In this document: in pieces, positions 46,447 to 55,963 of the stretch
Numbering within the stretch: position 1 is the stretch's first letter
Layout: each line of letters begins with the position of its first letter
Source: Calditrichia bacterium
GTDB taxonomy: Bacteria; Calditrichota; Calditrichia; RBG-13-44-9; J075
Reading direction: 5' to 3'
Assembly (NCBI GenBank): GCA_028284905.1
Contig: JANQQU010000025.1
Coordinates: forward strand, 110,784 to 174,783
Length of the DNA stretch: 64,000 bases
Program-made: the position numbers and the translations under genes
Notes under the pieces: generated by a model
The model's input: only the letters and a program-made list of their open reading frames with translations
What the model was told of the DNA's origin: nothing
The model's database searches: none

Positions 46447-46836
46447 CTATTTCTTTTTCGGCGCCGTCGGTTTAAGCAGTTTTTTACCGTAAGATGACGG
46501 GGTTTTATAATTTTCTTTTACCTTTTTATCGAGGATATCGCGGACGCTTTTGATAAAATCTTCCTGTTCCTGCACGGTTAAATTCAGGAAATGCTGGTAA
46601 AAGCGATCATAATCATCACCCTCAAGATTTCGGGTGTTAAACAGCGATTTTAGCAGATTTTCTTTCAGGGAGTCCGTTGCGGTCATCTCCTGGATGATTT
46701 TCATCTCTGCGACGACGCTATCCCAGGGAACTGCCTGAAAGTCAAAATTTTCTTCCGGCTGCGCCTGCAGGGGGGAGATGCCCAATAAAATAGAGAATAT
46801 GAAGAATCCCATAACGGGAAAAAGATGTTTACTCAT
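46447..46836 (-). CDS. Small exported protein of unknown function
   Basis: 129 residues; signal peptide 'LFPVMGFFIFSILLGISPLQAQ'. The mature protein is helical and charged ('MKIIQEMTATDSLKENLLK', 'FYQHFLNLTVQEQEDFIKSV') with a basic tail ('GKKLLKPTAPKKK'). The length and pattern (short helical repeats with Asp-x-Leu) resemble small DUF4296-type lipoproteins of FCB bacteria, but there is no lipobox and the match is weak. It overlaps the upstream GNAT gene by 8 bases (ATGAGTAA), so the two are co-translated. Confidence 0.7.
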   Translation of the reverse strand: MSKHLFPVMGFFIFSILLGISPLQAQPEENFDFQAVPWDSVVAEMKIIQEMTATDSLKENLLKSLFNTRNLEGDDYDRFYQHFLNLTVQEQEDFIKSVRDILDKKVKENYKTPSSYGKKLLKPTAPKKK

Positions 46837-47383
46837 TACTTTGGCTGTCGCTTTCTGCTAAAGCATTTTGTTTTATCCTGGCCATCATATAAGAATCGAC
46901 ATATTGGCCATTTCGGAAGGCATAATCTACATTGCGCCCTTCGATGATAAAACCGAATTTTTTATAAAGATGAATGGCAGCGTCATTATCCGTGTAGACG
47001 TTTAGTTCCAGACGGCGAAGATTTAGCCAATTGTCGGCGAGGTCGATTGCTGCCTGCATCAACGCACTGCCCACGCCTTTTCCCTGAGCATTATCACTTA
47101 CTGCCATGCCAAGACTACCGCAATGGCGACGACGAATTCGTTTTAAATAGGGATTGAGAATGATATGGCCGGATAATTCATTTTCAATGATAGCTACCAA
47201 ATGGAAGATTTGCGGATCCATTTCCTGCGATCTTTTCCGATTGTTCTCCAGTGACTGATATGGCAATTGTAAAGTGCCGAATACAGCATTCTCGCCCTGG
47301 TAAATATTGTAAATGCCTTCAACATCTTCTGGCTCTGCCCGGCGAACGATGATATTTTTCTTTCCGGCCATTTCACCTGCCAT
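46829..47383 (-). CDS. GNAT-family N-acetyltransferase
   Basis: 184 residues. 'IIVRRAEPEDVEGIYNIYQ' opens the fold. The acetyl-CoA site is 'LGMAVSDNAQGKGVGSALM' (Gln-Gly-Lys-Gly-Val-Gly), followed by 'LELNVYTDNDAAIHLYKKF'. The early 'AVFGTLQLPYQSLENNR' resembles the E. coli YhhY group, which acetylates some amino acids, but this is not enough to name it. An internal ATG at 47371 preceded by AGGTGAA is a possible alternative start. It overlaps the following small exported protein gene. Confidence 0.85.
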   Translation of the reverse strand: MAGEMAGKKNIIVRRAEPEDVEGIYNIYQGENAVFGTLQLPYQSLENNRKRSQEMDPQIFHLVAIIENELSGHIILNPYLKRIRRRHCGSLGMAVSDNAQGKGVGSALMQAAIDLADNWLNLRRLELNVYTDNDAAIHLYKKFGFIIEGRNVDYAFRNGQYVDSYMMARIKQNALAESDSQSNE

Positions 47384-47657
47384 ATTTTACGTTTGCTATT
47401 GTTATTATCAAATTTACCCCTGTTCGCAATATACATTTAGTGGGTAGAAAATGAAACAAAACGTGCAATTTCCCGGGAAGTGTTTTATCTTCTCGTCTGA
47501 TCGATACAATTTCGTATCTCAATTTTCAAATTCCAGTTTCCGGATGAAAAATTATCCCCGGTATTGCTCACCGGAAAAGACCGGTGGGTTATTTTCCTAA
47601 TTATACAGCTGTCTCAAAGAGATATCTCGAAATAACTATAAGTAGAAGAGGTCGATT

Positions 47658-49235
47658 GTGGCTAAAAAAGCGGATGCTAAAAAGGGAAGCTTTGAAGAAA
47701 AACTGGCACACTTACGTCAACTGCAGGAAGAAGCGCTGCAAGGAGGAGGCGAAGCCAGAATTAAGAAAATGCATGACCAGGGAAAGTTGATCGCCCGGGA
47801 ACGCCTGGAAGTATTGCTGGACGAAGGCAGTTTCGAGGAAATCGATATGCTGGTTCGCCATCATACGCATGATTTTGGATTGGATAAGCAGCGTTATTTG
47901 GGGGACAGCGTTGTAACCGGCACCGGAAAAATCAACGGCCGGCCGGTATGTGTGTTTAGCCAGGACTTCACGGTTTTTGGCGGAAGCCTTTCCGCTGCCC
48001 ATTCCGCAAAAGTTTGCAAAATTATGGATATGGCCATGAAACTCGGTGTACCGGTGATTGGCTTAAATGATTCCGGTGGTGCGCGTATTCAGGAAGGCGT
48101 CGTTAGTCTGGGCGCTTATGCCGATATCTTTTTACGGAACACCCTGGCCAGTGGTGTCGTGCCGCAAATCTCCGCGGTAATGGGCCCCTGTGCTGGTGGC
48201 GCAGTATACTCGCCGGCGATTACAGATTTCATCTTTATGGTGAAAGATCGTAGTTATATGTTTGTAACAGGACCGAATGTTGTTAAAACCGTTACGCACG
48301 AAAATGTCACTTTCGAAGACCTCGGCGGCGCGGTGACCCATGCCTCGAAAAGCGGCGTCAGCCATGTCGTTAGTAATAATGATGTGGAATGCCTGGTGAA
48401 AATTCGTGAGTTATACAGCTACCTGCCGCTAAACAATGCCGAAGATCCTCCTGTAATGCCAACAAAAGATGCAGCCAGCCGCAGTGAAGAGGCGCTGAAT
48501 AGTATTATCCCCGACAATCCTAGTAAACCATATGATGTAAAAGATGTGATCAAGCTTCTCGTCGATGATGGCAATTTCTTTGAAATTCACGAGCACTTTG
48601 CCCAGAATATTGTGGTCGGATTTGCCCGGATGGATGGCAAGTCAATCGGCATTGTGGCCAACCAGCCTGCCGTCCTGGCCGGTGTGTTGGATATCGACGC
48701 ATCCGTGAAGGCGGCCCGCTTTGTTCGTTTTTGTGATGCTTTTAATGTGCCGCTGGTAACCCTGGTGGATGTACCGGGATTTTTACCCGGTACCGCGCAG
48801 GAATGGGGAGGCATTATTCGCCATGGCGCGAAACTACTCTACGCCTATTGCGAAGCGACAGTGCCGAAAATAACCGTAATTTTGCGCAAGGCCTATGGCG
48901 GCGCCTATGATGTAATGAGCTCCAAACATATTCGGGGTGATTTTAACTTTGCCTGGCCGACAGCGGAAATTGCCGTTATGGGCCCGAAAGGTGCAGCAGA
49001 AGTCATCTTCAAGCGGGATATTGCCGCAGCGGATGATCCGGAAGCTGCGTTGGCGGAAAAAGAAGCCGAGTATCGGGATAAGTTTGCTAACCCCTATCTC
49101 GCTGCGGAACATGGCTATGTCGATGAGGTGATCGAGCCGAAAAATACCCGCGCCAGAATTTGTAGCGCGCTGGAATTACTGAAAACTAAAGTGGATAAAA
49201 ATCCCCCGAAAAAACACGGTAATTTACCATTGTAA
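47658..49235 (+). CDS. Acyl-CoA carboxylase, carboxyltransferase (beta) subunit
   Basis: 525 residues from a GTG start (AGAGG upstream). This is the normal length for propionyl-CoA carboxylase beta or methylmalonyl-CoA decarboxylase alpha. Typical motifs are '[19 protein letters not shown]', '[18 protein letters not shown]', '[17 protein letters not shown]' (oxyanion loop) and '[20 protein letters not shown]', then '[19 protein letters not shown]'. It transfers CO2 between biotin and an acyl-CoA, most likely propionyl-CoA. The biotin carboxylase and biotin carrier partners are not next to it, so it could serve either a carboxylase or a Na+-pumping decarboxylase. It converges on the histidine kinase gene with a 4-base gap. 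Confidence 0.93.
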   Translation: MAKKADAKKGSFEEKLAHLRQLQEEALQGGGEARIKKMHDQGKLIARERLEVLLDEGSFEEIDMLVRHHTHDFGLDKQRYLGDSVVTGTGKINGRPVCVFSQDFTVFGGSLSAAHSAKVCKIMDMAMKLGVPVIGLNDSGGARIQEGVVSLGAYADIFLRNTLASGVVPQISAVMGPCAGGAVYSPAITDFIFMVKDRSYMFVTGPNVVKTVTHENVTFEDLGGAVTHASKSGVSHVVSNNDVECLVKIRELYSYLPLNNAEDPPVMPTKDAASRSEEALNSIIPDNPSKPYDVKDVIKLLVDDGNFFEIHEHFAQNIVVGFARMDGKSIGIVANQPAVLAGVLDIDASVKAARFVRFCDAFNVPLVTLVDVPGFLPGTAQEWGGIIRHGAKLLYAYCEATVPKITVILRKAYGGAYDVMSSKHIRGDFNFAWPTAEIAVMGPKGAAEVIFKRDIAAADDPEAALAEKEAEYRDKFANPYLAAEHGYVDEVIEPKNTRARICSALELLKTKVDKNPPKKHGNLPL

Positions 49236-49239
49236 CCGT

Positions 49240-52200
49240 TTAGTCTGCATCCTTTTCACTCAGAGAAAAAAGCGAAGTCAGCTTTGCTGTTAACATCTCC
49301 AGGGTGAAAGGTTTCGGCATAAATGGCAGGCCGTATTCCTGAATCATGGTAAGCACTTCATGCTGTTTACCATAGCCGCTGCAAAGCATAACATTTGCCG
49401 TAGGATTTATTTTCCGTAAACCCTGGAAAACTTCCCGGCCATTTATATCTTTCAGCCCGTAATCAAGAATGATCAAATCAATCTTTTCCTGATGCGCCTT
49501 GTATAATTGCAGGGCGGATTTTCCACTGTCCGCTTCCAGATAATGATGGCCTTCCAGTTTGAGCATCCCTTTTAAAACATCGCGGAGGTTCTCCTCGTCA
49601 TCGATAATCAAGACGGTTTTTGCCGGAGAATCGGCTTCGGAGGTAGGCGCTACAGGCGGTTTTTCGTTTTCCTGTTTGGCAGACTTGCTCAAGGGAAGAT
49701 AAATTTTAAAGGCACTGCCTTTTCCCTCACTGCTCTTTAGGAGAATATAGCCACCGTGCTTTTTCAAAATTCCATAAACAATACTCAGACCCATGCCACT
49801 ACCGACGGTATCGGTTTTCGTGGAGAAAAATGGCTGAAATATTTTGCGGCGTATTTCCCGGGGAATGCCTCCACCGGTATCACGAACGATTAACTCCAGG
49901 TATTTACCGTCAGGAAGTTGTGGATTGGTGTCCTCCGCTGCAGCAATTTCAGTTTGGCGTGTGGAAATGAATATTTCACCACCATCGGGCATGGCATCGC
50001 GGGCATTGACAACCAGGTTCAGTAACATCTGGGTGTATTGATTGCGGTCCCCGGTAATGTTTGGCAATCCTTCTTCCAGGGCATAATGCACCTGAATATT
50101 TGGCCCGATTGTCCGCTCGAAGAGTTCTCGGGCTTCCAATACTACGCCATTCAGATTACAGATGATCGCTTGTTCTTCATTCAAATGGGCATAGGAAAGC
50201 AGTTGCTGAGTCAGCGAAGCTGCCCGGCGGGCCATCTTGTAGATAATATCCGCACGAATGGATGTTTCCGGGGCATCGGGGGCATTGGCGATCAGTTGAG
50301 CGCCGGGAATTATTGTGCCGAGAATATTGTTAAAATCATGGGCAATCCCTGTTGCCAGGGTGCCGAGGGTTTCCATTTTCTGCGCTTGTAATAATTGATT
50401 CTCCAGGCGGCGCTGCCGGGTGATGTCGAGTATTTCGCAGATTACCGCTGGTTTGCGATTATATTGAATCTGCATAAATATGCCCAGGCAATTTATCGTT
50501 TGCCGCTGGCTGTCCAGTAGCCGGAACTCCAGTTCATTCTCCCCGGGCTGCCGTCCGCTTTCTGCGATCATTTCTTTCACTGCCGCAAGGTCTTCCGGGT
50601 GAACGTTCAGCCAGATGTCTCCTTTAAAATCATCCTTGTCGCGAATTTGCAGCAGGTTGATAAACTTCTGATTATACAGTTTCAGCTGGTCCTGTTGCAA
50701 AATGAAGATTGCCAGGGGAGATTGTTCCAGCAACGCGCAGTAGTTGACTTCATTTTCCTGAAGCTTATATGCCGTAAGGTGGTGGTGTAGTGCAAAAGAT
50801 GCCTGCTGCACAACATAGGCGAGCAATAACCGGTCGGTGTCATCGAAGGCTCTCCCCCCATCGGTAACGCCAATTTGCAGAATCGTATGGGCAATATTGC
50901 GAATACGAATGGCGCCCAGTAATTGACCGCCCGGTAGAAAACTTGTATCTCCATCATCCTTTAAATCCCGAAGTTGCAGATTACCGGCAACTTCACTATG
51001 GATGGCTGGGTCCTCTATCAGATAATCAGTGCTATTGGTTTTATCGGGAGAAAAAGACAAAGAACGGGGGAGGATCAGTTTTTTCGCCAGTTTCTGTTGA
51101 TCATATCCGTTGCCAATGCCATAGGTATATCCATGCGGCGTACGAATAAGAATCGCAGCAGCTTGTGCGCGTGGAATCAAACGTTGAATATGTGCGAGCA
51201 TTTGCTTATAAAAAACGTTCAAATCTTTTATTTGATGAAAATCCCGGCTGATTTCACTCAGCAGCTGTAAACGGGCGCTCATCTGGCTTAACTGTTGACG
51301 GGACTGTAGCGGACTGCCAAAGAGAATGATTTGCTGCTTGGGAAAAGTCTCCGGTAGTTCACAAGCGGTAAACTCCAGTGTTACCGGAGGGTGATGCGTC
51401 GATTGATCCAATTTAAGGAGAAATTTTTGTCCCGGCTGCGGATCCCGCGTGTAAGCTTCCCAAAAATTTTCGGCTATTAACCGGTTGCTTTGGCCGAGCG
51501 CTTCCGGGAAAGGCCGGGTAGGATTTCCAAAAGCCGCTTCTGAATAGTTCGGTAGGTGCTGCTGTAAACGGGAACTAAGGTATTGCAAATTCCCCTCGGG
51601 AGAAATCGCCATAACAAAATCTTCTTCCGGGGCAATGATTTCTTCCAAAAGTGCCCGGCGGGGGAAATTATGTAATTGCTGTCCATCTGTTCCGTTTAAA
51701 GGGATGATCAGGCCTGTGCATTGGCCGGGAAGACCACTGGGATCATAAACAACTCTTCCCATTTCCTGCACATGCTGCCAATTGTCGTCTGCTTTCCGAA
51801 ATCGATATTTCAACTCATATAAAGGTTGCCGGCGATGAGCAAATTCGGTTACCTGGGAAGAAATGCGCTTATAATCTTCCGGATGAATGAGGTGTTGCCA
51901 GTCTGGATTCGGTAAGGCCTCGGATTGGTTCAAACCGGTCCATTTCAGGAAAGCTTCGTTCGTTTCACAAACACCGCGGAAACGATCCCCTTCGATATGA
52001 AAAGCGAGTCGCTCTAACGGGGGAATGGTTACCGTCGCTTCGATAAGCTGGGAGATATCATCCGTTACCGATGCCGGTGGCTCTAAAGGAGGCGGGACAG
52101 TAATTTCCGCTGCCGGTGGAGGAGTTACTTCTTTCGGAAGTAATACTGATACTCGGTTGACAATAAGTTTGAAAAGGCTGTCCAGACGGGAAAGCCGAAG

Positions 52201-52539
52201 ATCACGAATTTCCGAATCAAACTGAGTTTCTTCAGTGACATAATCGGATAACAATTCACGTAAATCCATCAGCGCTGTCGTCGCGGCAGTTTCGCTAAGA
52301 GATTTATCCAGCAAACCCGGTAAGTGATGATCGAAAAAATCCTCAGCCGCCTGTTGATCAAAATCTTTTAAAGCCCGGATAATAAATTGGAGGATAATAA
52401 ACCAACGGGTTGGCTGAACATAGCCTTCGATTGCCGGATTACGGCGTTGCCACTCCTGAAATAGTGGTTGCTTTAACCCGGCTTTCTGCTCCCCGTCGCG
52501 ATCGGTTTTCCGGCGGCGAATTAGTTTTGTCAAATCCAT
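49240..52539 (-). CDS. Soluble hybrid histidine kinase (PAS-PAS-GAF-PAS-HisKA-HATPase-REC)
   Basis: 1099 residues without TM segments. The N-terminal ~130 residues are helical. PAS domains lie at about 175-285 ('WQHLIHPEDYKRISS') and 300-410, a GAF domain at 425-575 ('DFHQIKDLNVFYKQML') and a third PAS at 590-700 ('LLEQSPLAIFILQQDQ'). The phospho-acceptor His is in 'LATGIAHDFNNILGTI' (about 734). The ATPase has N box 'MLLNLVVNARDAMPDGG', 'VRDTGGGIPREI' and 'GSGMGLSIVYGILKKHGG'. A C-terminal receiver ('LIIDDEENLRDVL', acceptor Asp about 1026 in 'LIILDYGLKD') follows. It senses a cytosolic signal and needs a downstream partner not present in the window. Confidence 0.94.
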   Translation of the reverse strand: MDLTKLIRRRKTDRDGEQKAGLKQPLFQEWQRRNPAIEGYVQPTRWFIILQFIIRALKDFDQQAAEDFFDHHLPGLLDKSLSETAATTALMDLRELLSDYVTEETQFDSEIRDLRLSRLDSLFKLIVNRVSVLLPKEVTPPPAAEITVPPPLEPPASVTDDISQLIEATVTIPPLERLAFHIEGDRFRGVCETNEAFLKWTGLNQSEALPNPDWQHLIHPEDYKRISSQVTEFAHRRQPLYELKYRFRKADDNWQHVQEMGRVVYDPSGLPGQCTGLIIPLNGTDGQQLHNFPRRALLEEIIAPEEDFVMAISPEGNLQYLSSRLQQHLPNYSEAAFGNPTRPFPEALGQSNRLIAENFWEAYTRDPQPGQKFLLKLDQSTHHPPVTLEFTACELPETFPKQQIILFGSPLQSRQQLSQMSARLQLLSEISRDFHQIKDLNVFYKQMLAHIQRLIPRAQAAAILIRTPHGYTYGIGNGYDQQKLAKKLILPRSLSFSPDKTNSTDYLIEDPAIHSEVAGNLQLRDLKDDGDTSFLPGGQLLGAIRIRNIAHTILQIGVTDGGRAFDDTDRLLLAYVVQQASFALHHHLTAYKLQENEVNYCALLEQSPLAIFILQQDQLKLYNQKFINLLQIRDKDDFKGDIWLNVHPEDLAAVKEMIAESGRQPGENELEFRLLDSQRQTINCLGIFMQIQYNRKPAVICEILDITRQRRLENQLLQAQKMETLGTLATGIAHDFNNILGTIIPGAQLIANAPDAPETSIRADIIYKMARRAASLTQQLLSYAHLNEEQAIICNLNGVVLEARELFERTIGPNIQVHYALEEGLPNITGDRNQYTQMLLNLVVNARDAMPDGGEIFISTRQTEIAAAEDTNPQLPDGKYLELIVRDTGGGIPREIRRKIFQPFFSTKTDTVGSGMGLSIVYGILKKHGGYILLKSSEGKGSAFKIYLPLSKSAKQENEKPPVAPTSEADSPAKTVLIIDDEENLRDVLKGMLKLEGHHYLEADSGKSALQLYKAHQEKIDLIILDYGLKDINGREVFQGLRKINPTANVMLCSGYGKQHEVLTMIQEYGLPFMPKPFTLEMLTAKLTSLFSLSEKDAD

Positions 52540-53247
52540 TAACGTCAGCCTCTTCTTAATAAACCGGCGTATTTATCGGCAATAATAATCCGTATTAATG
52601 CTTATTCGGATGTTATTCTTGCCTGTAAATACCCCCTGTGAAATATCCTGATAATCTTTGAAATTGAAACTGCTGGCTGGCGATTAAACTAAAGAGTGTG
52701 AGAAACTACCGGTGCTTCTGGCAGGGAAAAATGCTTGCGGTGGACGGCAGCTGCATCTACTCTCGTTTCTCGATCAAATACCAGAGGAAAGATTAGAAGA
52801 AAATTTCCTTTCTGGATGTGACGAGACGGGCAAGATATCAAATCAGTAATTTATTACAGGAGGTATAATCAGCGAGAGATTGTCGACTAAATGTTGTTAA
52901 ATTTTCTATTCGAGGCAGTTGCAGTAGCGGTTGGCAGATTTTGTTCTTCATTCGGTTCTATACGTCTACCTAATAGCAAACCCCCCAGCCCCTCTCCTGA
53001 AAGGAGATGGGGGCTTTCTCCCCTCGCCTCTTAGGAGAGGGGCCGGGGGTGAGGTCATCAACAGCGATTTGACATTCACATCCTGTCTGTTACTACTAAA
53101 TCTTCAAAACCTTAAAGGCCTAGTTCTAATCTAATCAGCGAGAGATTTCATTGAATTTTAATCTAGCTGTAACTTAACCGGCAATCTTTTGCGATTATCT
53201 TATAACCTGCGATAATATTGTGGTTGTCAACGGTGAGGAAAGTAAAG
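52540..53247. other. 708-bp spacer with a direct-repeat-flanked palindromic element
   Basis: No credible protein gene. The 16-base sequence TAATCAGCGAGAGATT occurs at 52866-52881 and at 53132-53147, bracketing 250 bases that contain a GC-rich palindrome (52982-53049). The flanks hold the promoters of the kinase gene (left) and the STAS-like gene (right). Confidence 0.7.
52982..53049. repeat. GC-rich palindromic repeat (CCCCTCTCCT type)
   Basis: CCCCCAGCCCCTCTCCT (52982-52998) pairs with AGGAGAGGGGCCGGGGG (53033-53049), 16 of 17 bases. A second inner hairpin is AGCCCC TCTCCT GAA AGGAGA TGGGGGCT (52987-53014). Its translation gives the spurious 'NPPAPLLKGDGGF...PLRRGAGG' peptide that I recall from many bacterial genomes, a sign of a widespread mobile palindrome. 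Confidence 0.82.
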
Positions 53248-53535
53248 ATGAGTAAAGCAAAAAAATCGGCAAAAACAACCGTATATCTCACGCTGTTAGG
53301 AAGTTTGGACGATGGTTATATGCCTGAAATGGATGTGCAGTTTAATCAAGTCCTAGCCCAGCCTTTCGATGAGGTTGACCTCAATCTTTCCAATGTTACT
53401 TTCTTCTCCGATGCTGCGTTAGATAAATTAAGAATTTTCTGCGAGGCAATTATTAAAAAAGGCGGTGTTTTGAAATTGGATAACAGCAATGAATACGTTG
53501 CCGAATTATTGACTGAAGTGCCATTAAGTCAGTAA
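53248..53535 (+). CDS. STAS-domain-like protein
   Basis: The start at 53248 follows GGTGAGGAAAG and gives 95 residues; an earlier in-frame start only adds intergenic codons. The fold resembles anti-sigma-factor antagonists: an N-terminal strand 'TVYLTLLGSLDDGYMPEM', the central 'EVDLNLSNVTFFSDAALDKL' (the STAS position where a Ser is normally phosphorylated lies near 'FFSDAAL') and 'AIIKKGGVLKLDNSNEYVAE'. It may take part in partner switching with an SpoIIE-type phosphatase such as the one at 56612, but no cognate RsbW-type kinase is seen. Confidence 0.75.
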   Translation: MSKAKKSAKTTVYLTLLGSLDDGYMPEMDVQFNQVLAQPFDEVDLNLSNVTFFSDAALDKLRIFCEAIIKKGGVLKLDNSNEYVAELLTEVPLSQ

Positions 53536-53718
53536 TAATCGCAATCTTAAAAACTTATTTTAATCCACCGAGCATCCCTCCTTCTCAGTCGTTCTGAAAT
53601 TTAATTTTCGGTTTTCTAGTATGATAAAAATGTTTTTCTCCCGGCAATTGCTTCGGGAATTAACTTTTTCTAATTTTGCGCATCATAATTGGTGAGTGCA
53701 AAATGAAGGAGAATTACA

Positions 53719-54534
53719 ATGGATTACAACACCAATGATTTTCAAAAAGATGTGATTGAAAAAAGTTTTCAGATACCTGTTTTAGTGGACTTCTGGGCAG
53801 AATGGTGTGGCCCGTGTAAAGTACTGGGTCCGGTATTGGAAAAAGTGGCTGAGAAGCATAAAGAGCGGTTTGCTTTTGTAAAGTTAAACACTGAGGATTA
53901 TCCGGAAATATCTGCCCAGTATGGCATTCGTGGCATCCCCAATGTAAAGCTCTTTCTTGAAGGGAAACCGATCAACGAATTTACCGGTGCCTTACCGGAG
54001 CCGATGATTGAAGACTGGCTGTCGAAAAATATCCCCGGTCCTGGCTGGAAGAAAATGAAAATTGTGCGCGAACTGTTGGAAAATGCACGGTTGGATGAAG
54101 CGCGCACGGTTTTGCAGGAAATCGTTGACAGTGAGCCGGAGAATATGAACGCGGCCATATTATTGGCGAAGCTCTATCTGCGGGAAGATCCTGGCAAAGC
54201 AGTTCAGCTGGTTGAAAAAGTTGAAGAATATCATGATGGTTTTCAGGAGACTGAAGGCATCCGCACATTCGGGCATCTTTTTCAGTTAGCAGAAGATGCG
54301 TCCGCTTTGCCTGCCGGCAGTGGTCGTGCGGATTATGTCGCTGCGATAAAATATTTACAGCAGGACAACTACGGTGAGGCATTAAAAAATTTCATCTCGG
54401 TTATTGAGAACGATCGCGGATACGATGACGACGGCGCCCGGAAAGCCTGTATTGCCATCTTCAAATATCTCGGTGAAAACCATCCGGTTACCCGGGAATA
54501 CCGCACCCTGTTTAGCCGTGCATTGTATGTATAA
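53719..54534 (+). CDS. Thioredoxin-TPR protein (CnoX/YbbN-like co-chaperone)
   Basis: 271 residues, with AAGGAG before the ATG. The thioredoxin domain (1-108) has the intact active site 'WAEWCGPCKVLGPVLEKV' (Cys30, Cys33) and the cis-Pro in 'GIRGIPNVKLFLEG'. A C-terminal TPR region (about 115-271) includes 'ENARLDEARTVLQEIV' and 'DNYGEALKNFISVI'. CnoX proteins protect clients from over-oxidation and hand them to GroEL or DnaK. E. coli CnoX lacks the redox-active CxxC whereas this one keeps it, so it could also be an active oxidoreductase. It has its own terminator. Confidence 0.9.
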   Translation: MDYNTNDFQKDVIEKSFQIPVLVDFWAEWCGPCKVLGPVLEKVAEKHKERFAFVKLNTEDYPEISAQYGIRGIPNVKLFLEGKPINEFTGALPEPMIEDWLSKNIPGPGWKKMKIVRELLENARLDEARTVLQEIVDSEPENMNAAILLAKLYLREDPGKAVQLVEKVEEYHDGFQETEGIRTFGHLFQLAEDASALPAGSGRADYVAAIKYLQQDNYGEALKNFISVIENDRGYDDDGARKACIAIFKYLGENHPVTREYRTLFSRALYV

Positions 54535-54555
54535 CTAACACCCTCAATCTTTTTC

Positions 54556-54595
54556 AATCCCCATTTGGCAAATTTACCGAATGGGGATTCTTTTT
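54556..54595 (+). terminator. Rho-independent terminator after the thioredoxin-TPR gene
   Basis: AATCCCCATT (54556-54565), 14-base loop, AATGGGGATT (54580-54589), then CTTTTTG. Perfect 10-base stem, 22 bases after the stop codon. Confidence 0.88.
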
Positions 54596-54701
54596 GTACT
54601 TACCTTCCTCAGTTAATAATTCGCTGTTGAGACACTTGCTAAAGTCCGCTGCCCGGCTTATAATAGAGCAAATTACCAGTACCAATGGCTACAGGAAGAA
54701 G

Positions 54702-55955
54702 ATGAGCGATTCCGGAATCTCTGTTGAAAATCAGTTCACCCTATTCGAAAAATGGCGTAATCTTTTATTACTGGCCATTGCAGAACTACTGGCGATGACC
54801 CTCTGGTTTTCTGCATCGGCCGTTGTGCCGCAGCTGATCAATGAATTTGGCCTGGATGGTGGCGAACAATCCTGGATGACCATGAGCGTGCAGATTGGTT
54901 TTGTTGCCGGTGCGCTGCTCAGTGCAATTTTTAATATCGCCGATCGCTTTAGCAGTCGAACGTTGTTCATGCTAACCGCGCTTATTGGGGCTGGCCTTAA
55001 TGCAGCGATTCCCTATTTGGGTGTCGATGTTGGCGGTATGCTTGTGCTGCGCTTTTTTACCGGGATGATGCTTGCCGGCGTATATCCGCCGGGAATGAAA
55101 TTGATGGCAACCTGGTGTAAAACCGATCGGGGATTAGGGATCGGTATATTAGTCGGGGCATTAACACTCGGCTCCGCCTTACCCCATCTGCTGAATGCCT
55201 TACCGATATTCGGGGCCGGTGGTATGCCACCCTGGCGCGGTGTGCTTTACGCGACTTCCGGGTTGGCGGTAATCGCAGCACTGATTGCCGGCCTGTTTGT
55301 GAAGGCAGGGCCGTACCTGGGAAAGGCGGCCCCTTTCGATTGGCGCTTCGCCAGCAAAGCACTTGGCTATCAGCCCACTCGGTTGGCCAACTTTGGCTAT
55401 TTGGGGCACATGTGGGAATTATATGCGATGTGGGTTTGGGTGCCAATTTTTTTAATCAAAGTCTATGAGAACGCCGGTTGGGCGGTAGAATCCGCCCGCA
55501 TTGCCGGATTTACAGTTATCGGTATTGGGTTGCTCAGCAGCATCATTGCCGGGTTAATTGCCGATCGTATCGGCCGCACCATTGTAACATCCGCCAGTTT
55601 AATTATATCCGGAGGTTGTGCGTTGCTGGCTGGTTTTACTTTTCAATACCCATTGCTCGCCACGGTTGTTTGTGTTATTTGGGGATTTGCAGTTGTTGCT
55701 GATAGTGCCCAATTTAGCGCGGCCATCAGTGAATTATCCGACAGTCGATATGTGGGCACCGCATTAACAATCCAAACCTGTTTGGGGTTTCTCCTTACCC
55801 TCTTTACGATTCGATTGATTCCGGCAACAATCGATTGGCTGGGATGGGAATATGTGTTCATGGTATTGGCAATCGGGCCGTTGTTTGGGTTATGGAGCAT
55901 GTTGAAATTGAGGAAATTACCAGAAGCAAAGAAAATGGCCTCTGGTAATCGATAG
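54702..55955 (+). CDS. Major facilitator superfamily transporter
   Basis: The start at 54702 (after ACAGGAAGAAG) gives 417 residues with about 12 TM helices; the frame upstream is not coding-like. 'LLLAIAELLAMTLWFSASAV' is TM1. The A-like loop is 'IADRFSSRTLF', and its repeat in the second half is 'GLIADRIGRTIVTSASL'. 'GMMLAGVYPPGMKLMATW' and 'DRGLGIGILVGALTLGSALP' resemble the nitrate/cyanate branch of MFS, but the substrate is not fixed. It is the first gene of a tight rightward run: LysE transporter after 8 bases, then the SpoIIE-type phosphatase. Confidence 0.88.
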   Translation: MSDSGISVENQFTLFEKWRNLLLLAIAELLAMTLWFSASAVVPQLINEFGLDGGEQSWMTMSVQIGFVAGALLSAIFNIADRFSSRTLFMLTALIGAGLNAAIPYLGVDVGGMLVLRFFTGMMLAGVYPPGMKLMATWCKTDRGLGIGILVGALTLGSALPHLLNALPIFGAGGMPPWRGVLYATSGLAVIAALIAGLFVKAGPYLGKAAPFDWRFASKALGYQPTRLANFGYLGHMWELYAMWVWVPIFLIKVYENAGWAVESARIAGFTVIGIGLLSSIIAGLIADRIGRTIVTSASLIISGGCALLAGFTFQYPLLATVVCVIWGFAVVADSAQFSAAISELSDSRYVGTALTIQTCLGFLLTLFTIRLIPATIDWLGWEYVFMVLAIGPLFGLWSMLKLRKLPEAKKMASGNR

Positions 55956-55963
55956 GAGCAAGT

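Noticed and set aside
52931..53134. 67-codon plus-strand frame 'NPPAPLLKGDGGF...'
   Set aside because: Spurious peptide from the GC-rich palindromic repeat, which I recall as widely misannotated.
54594..54701. N-terminal extension of the MFS transporter
   Set aside because: It starts in the tail of the thioredoxin terminator and has no coding character; a ribosome site lies before the ATG at 54702.
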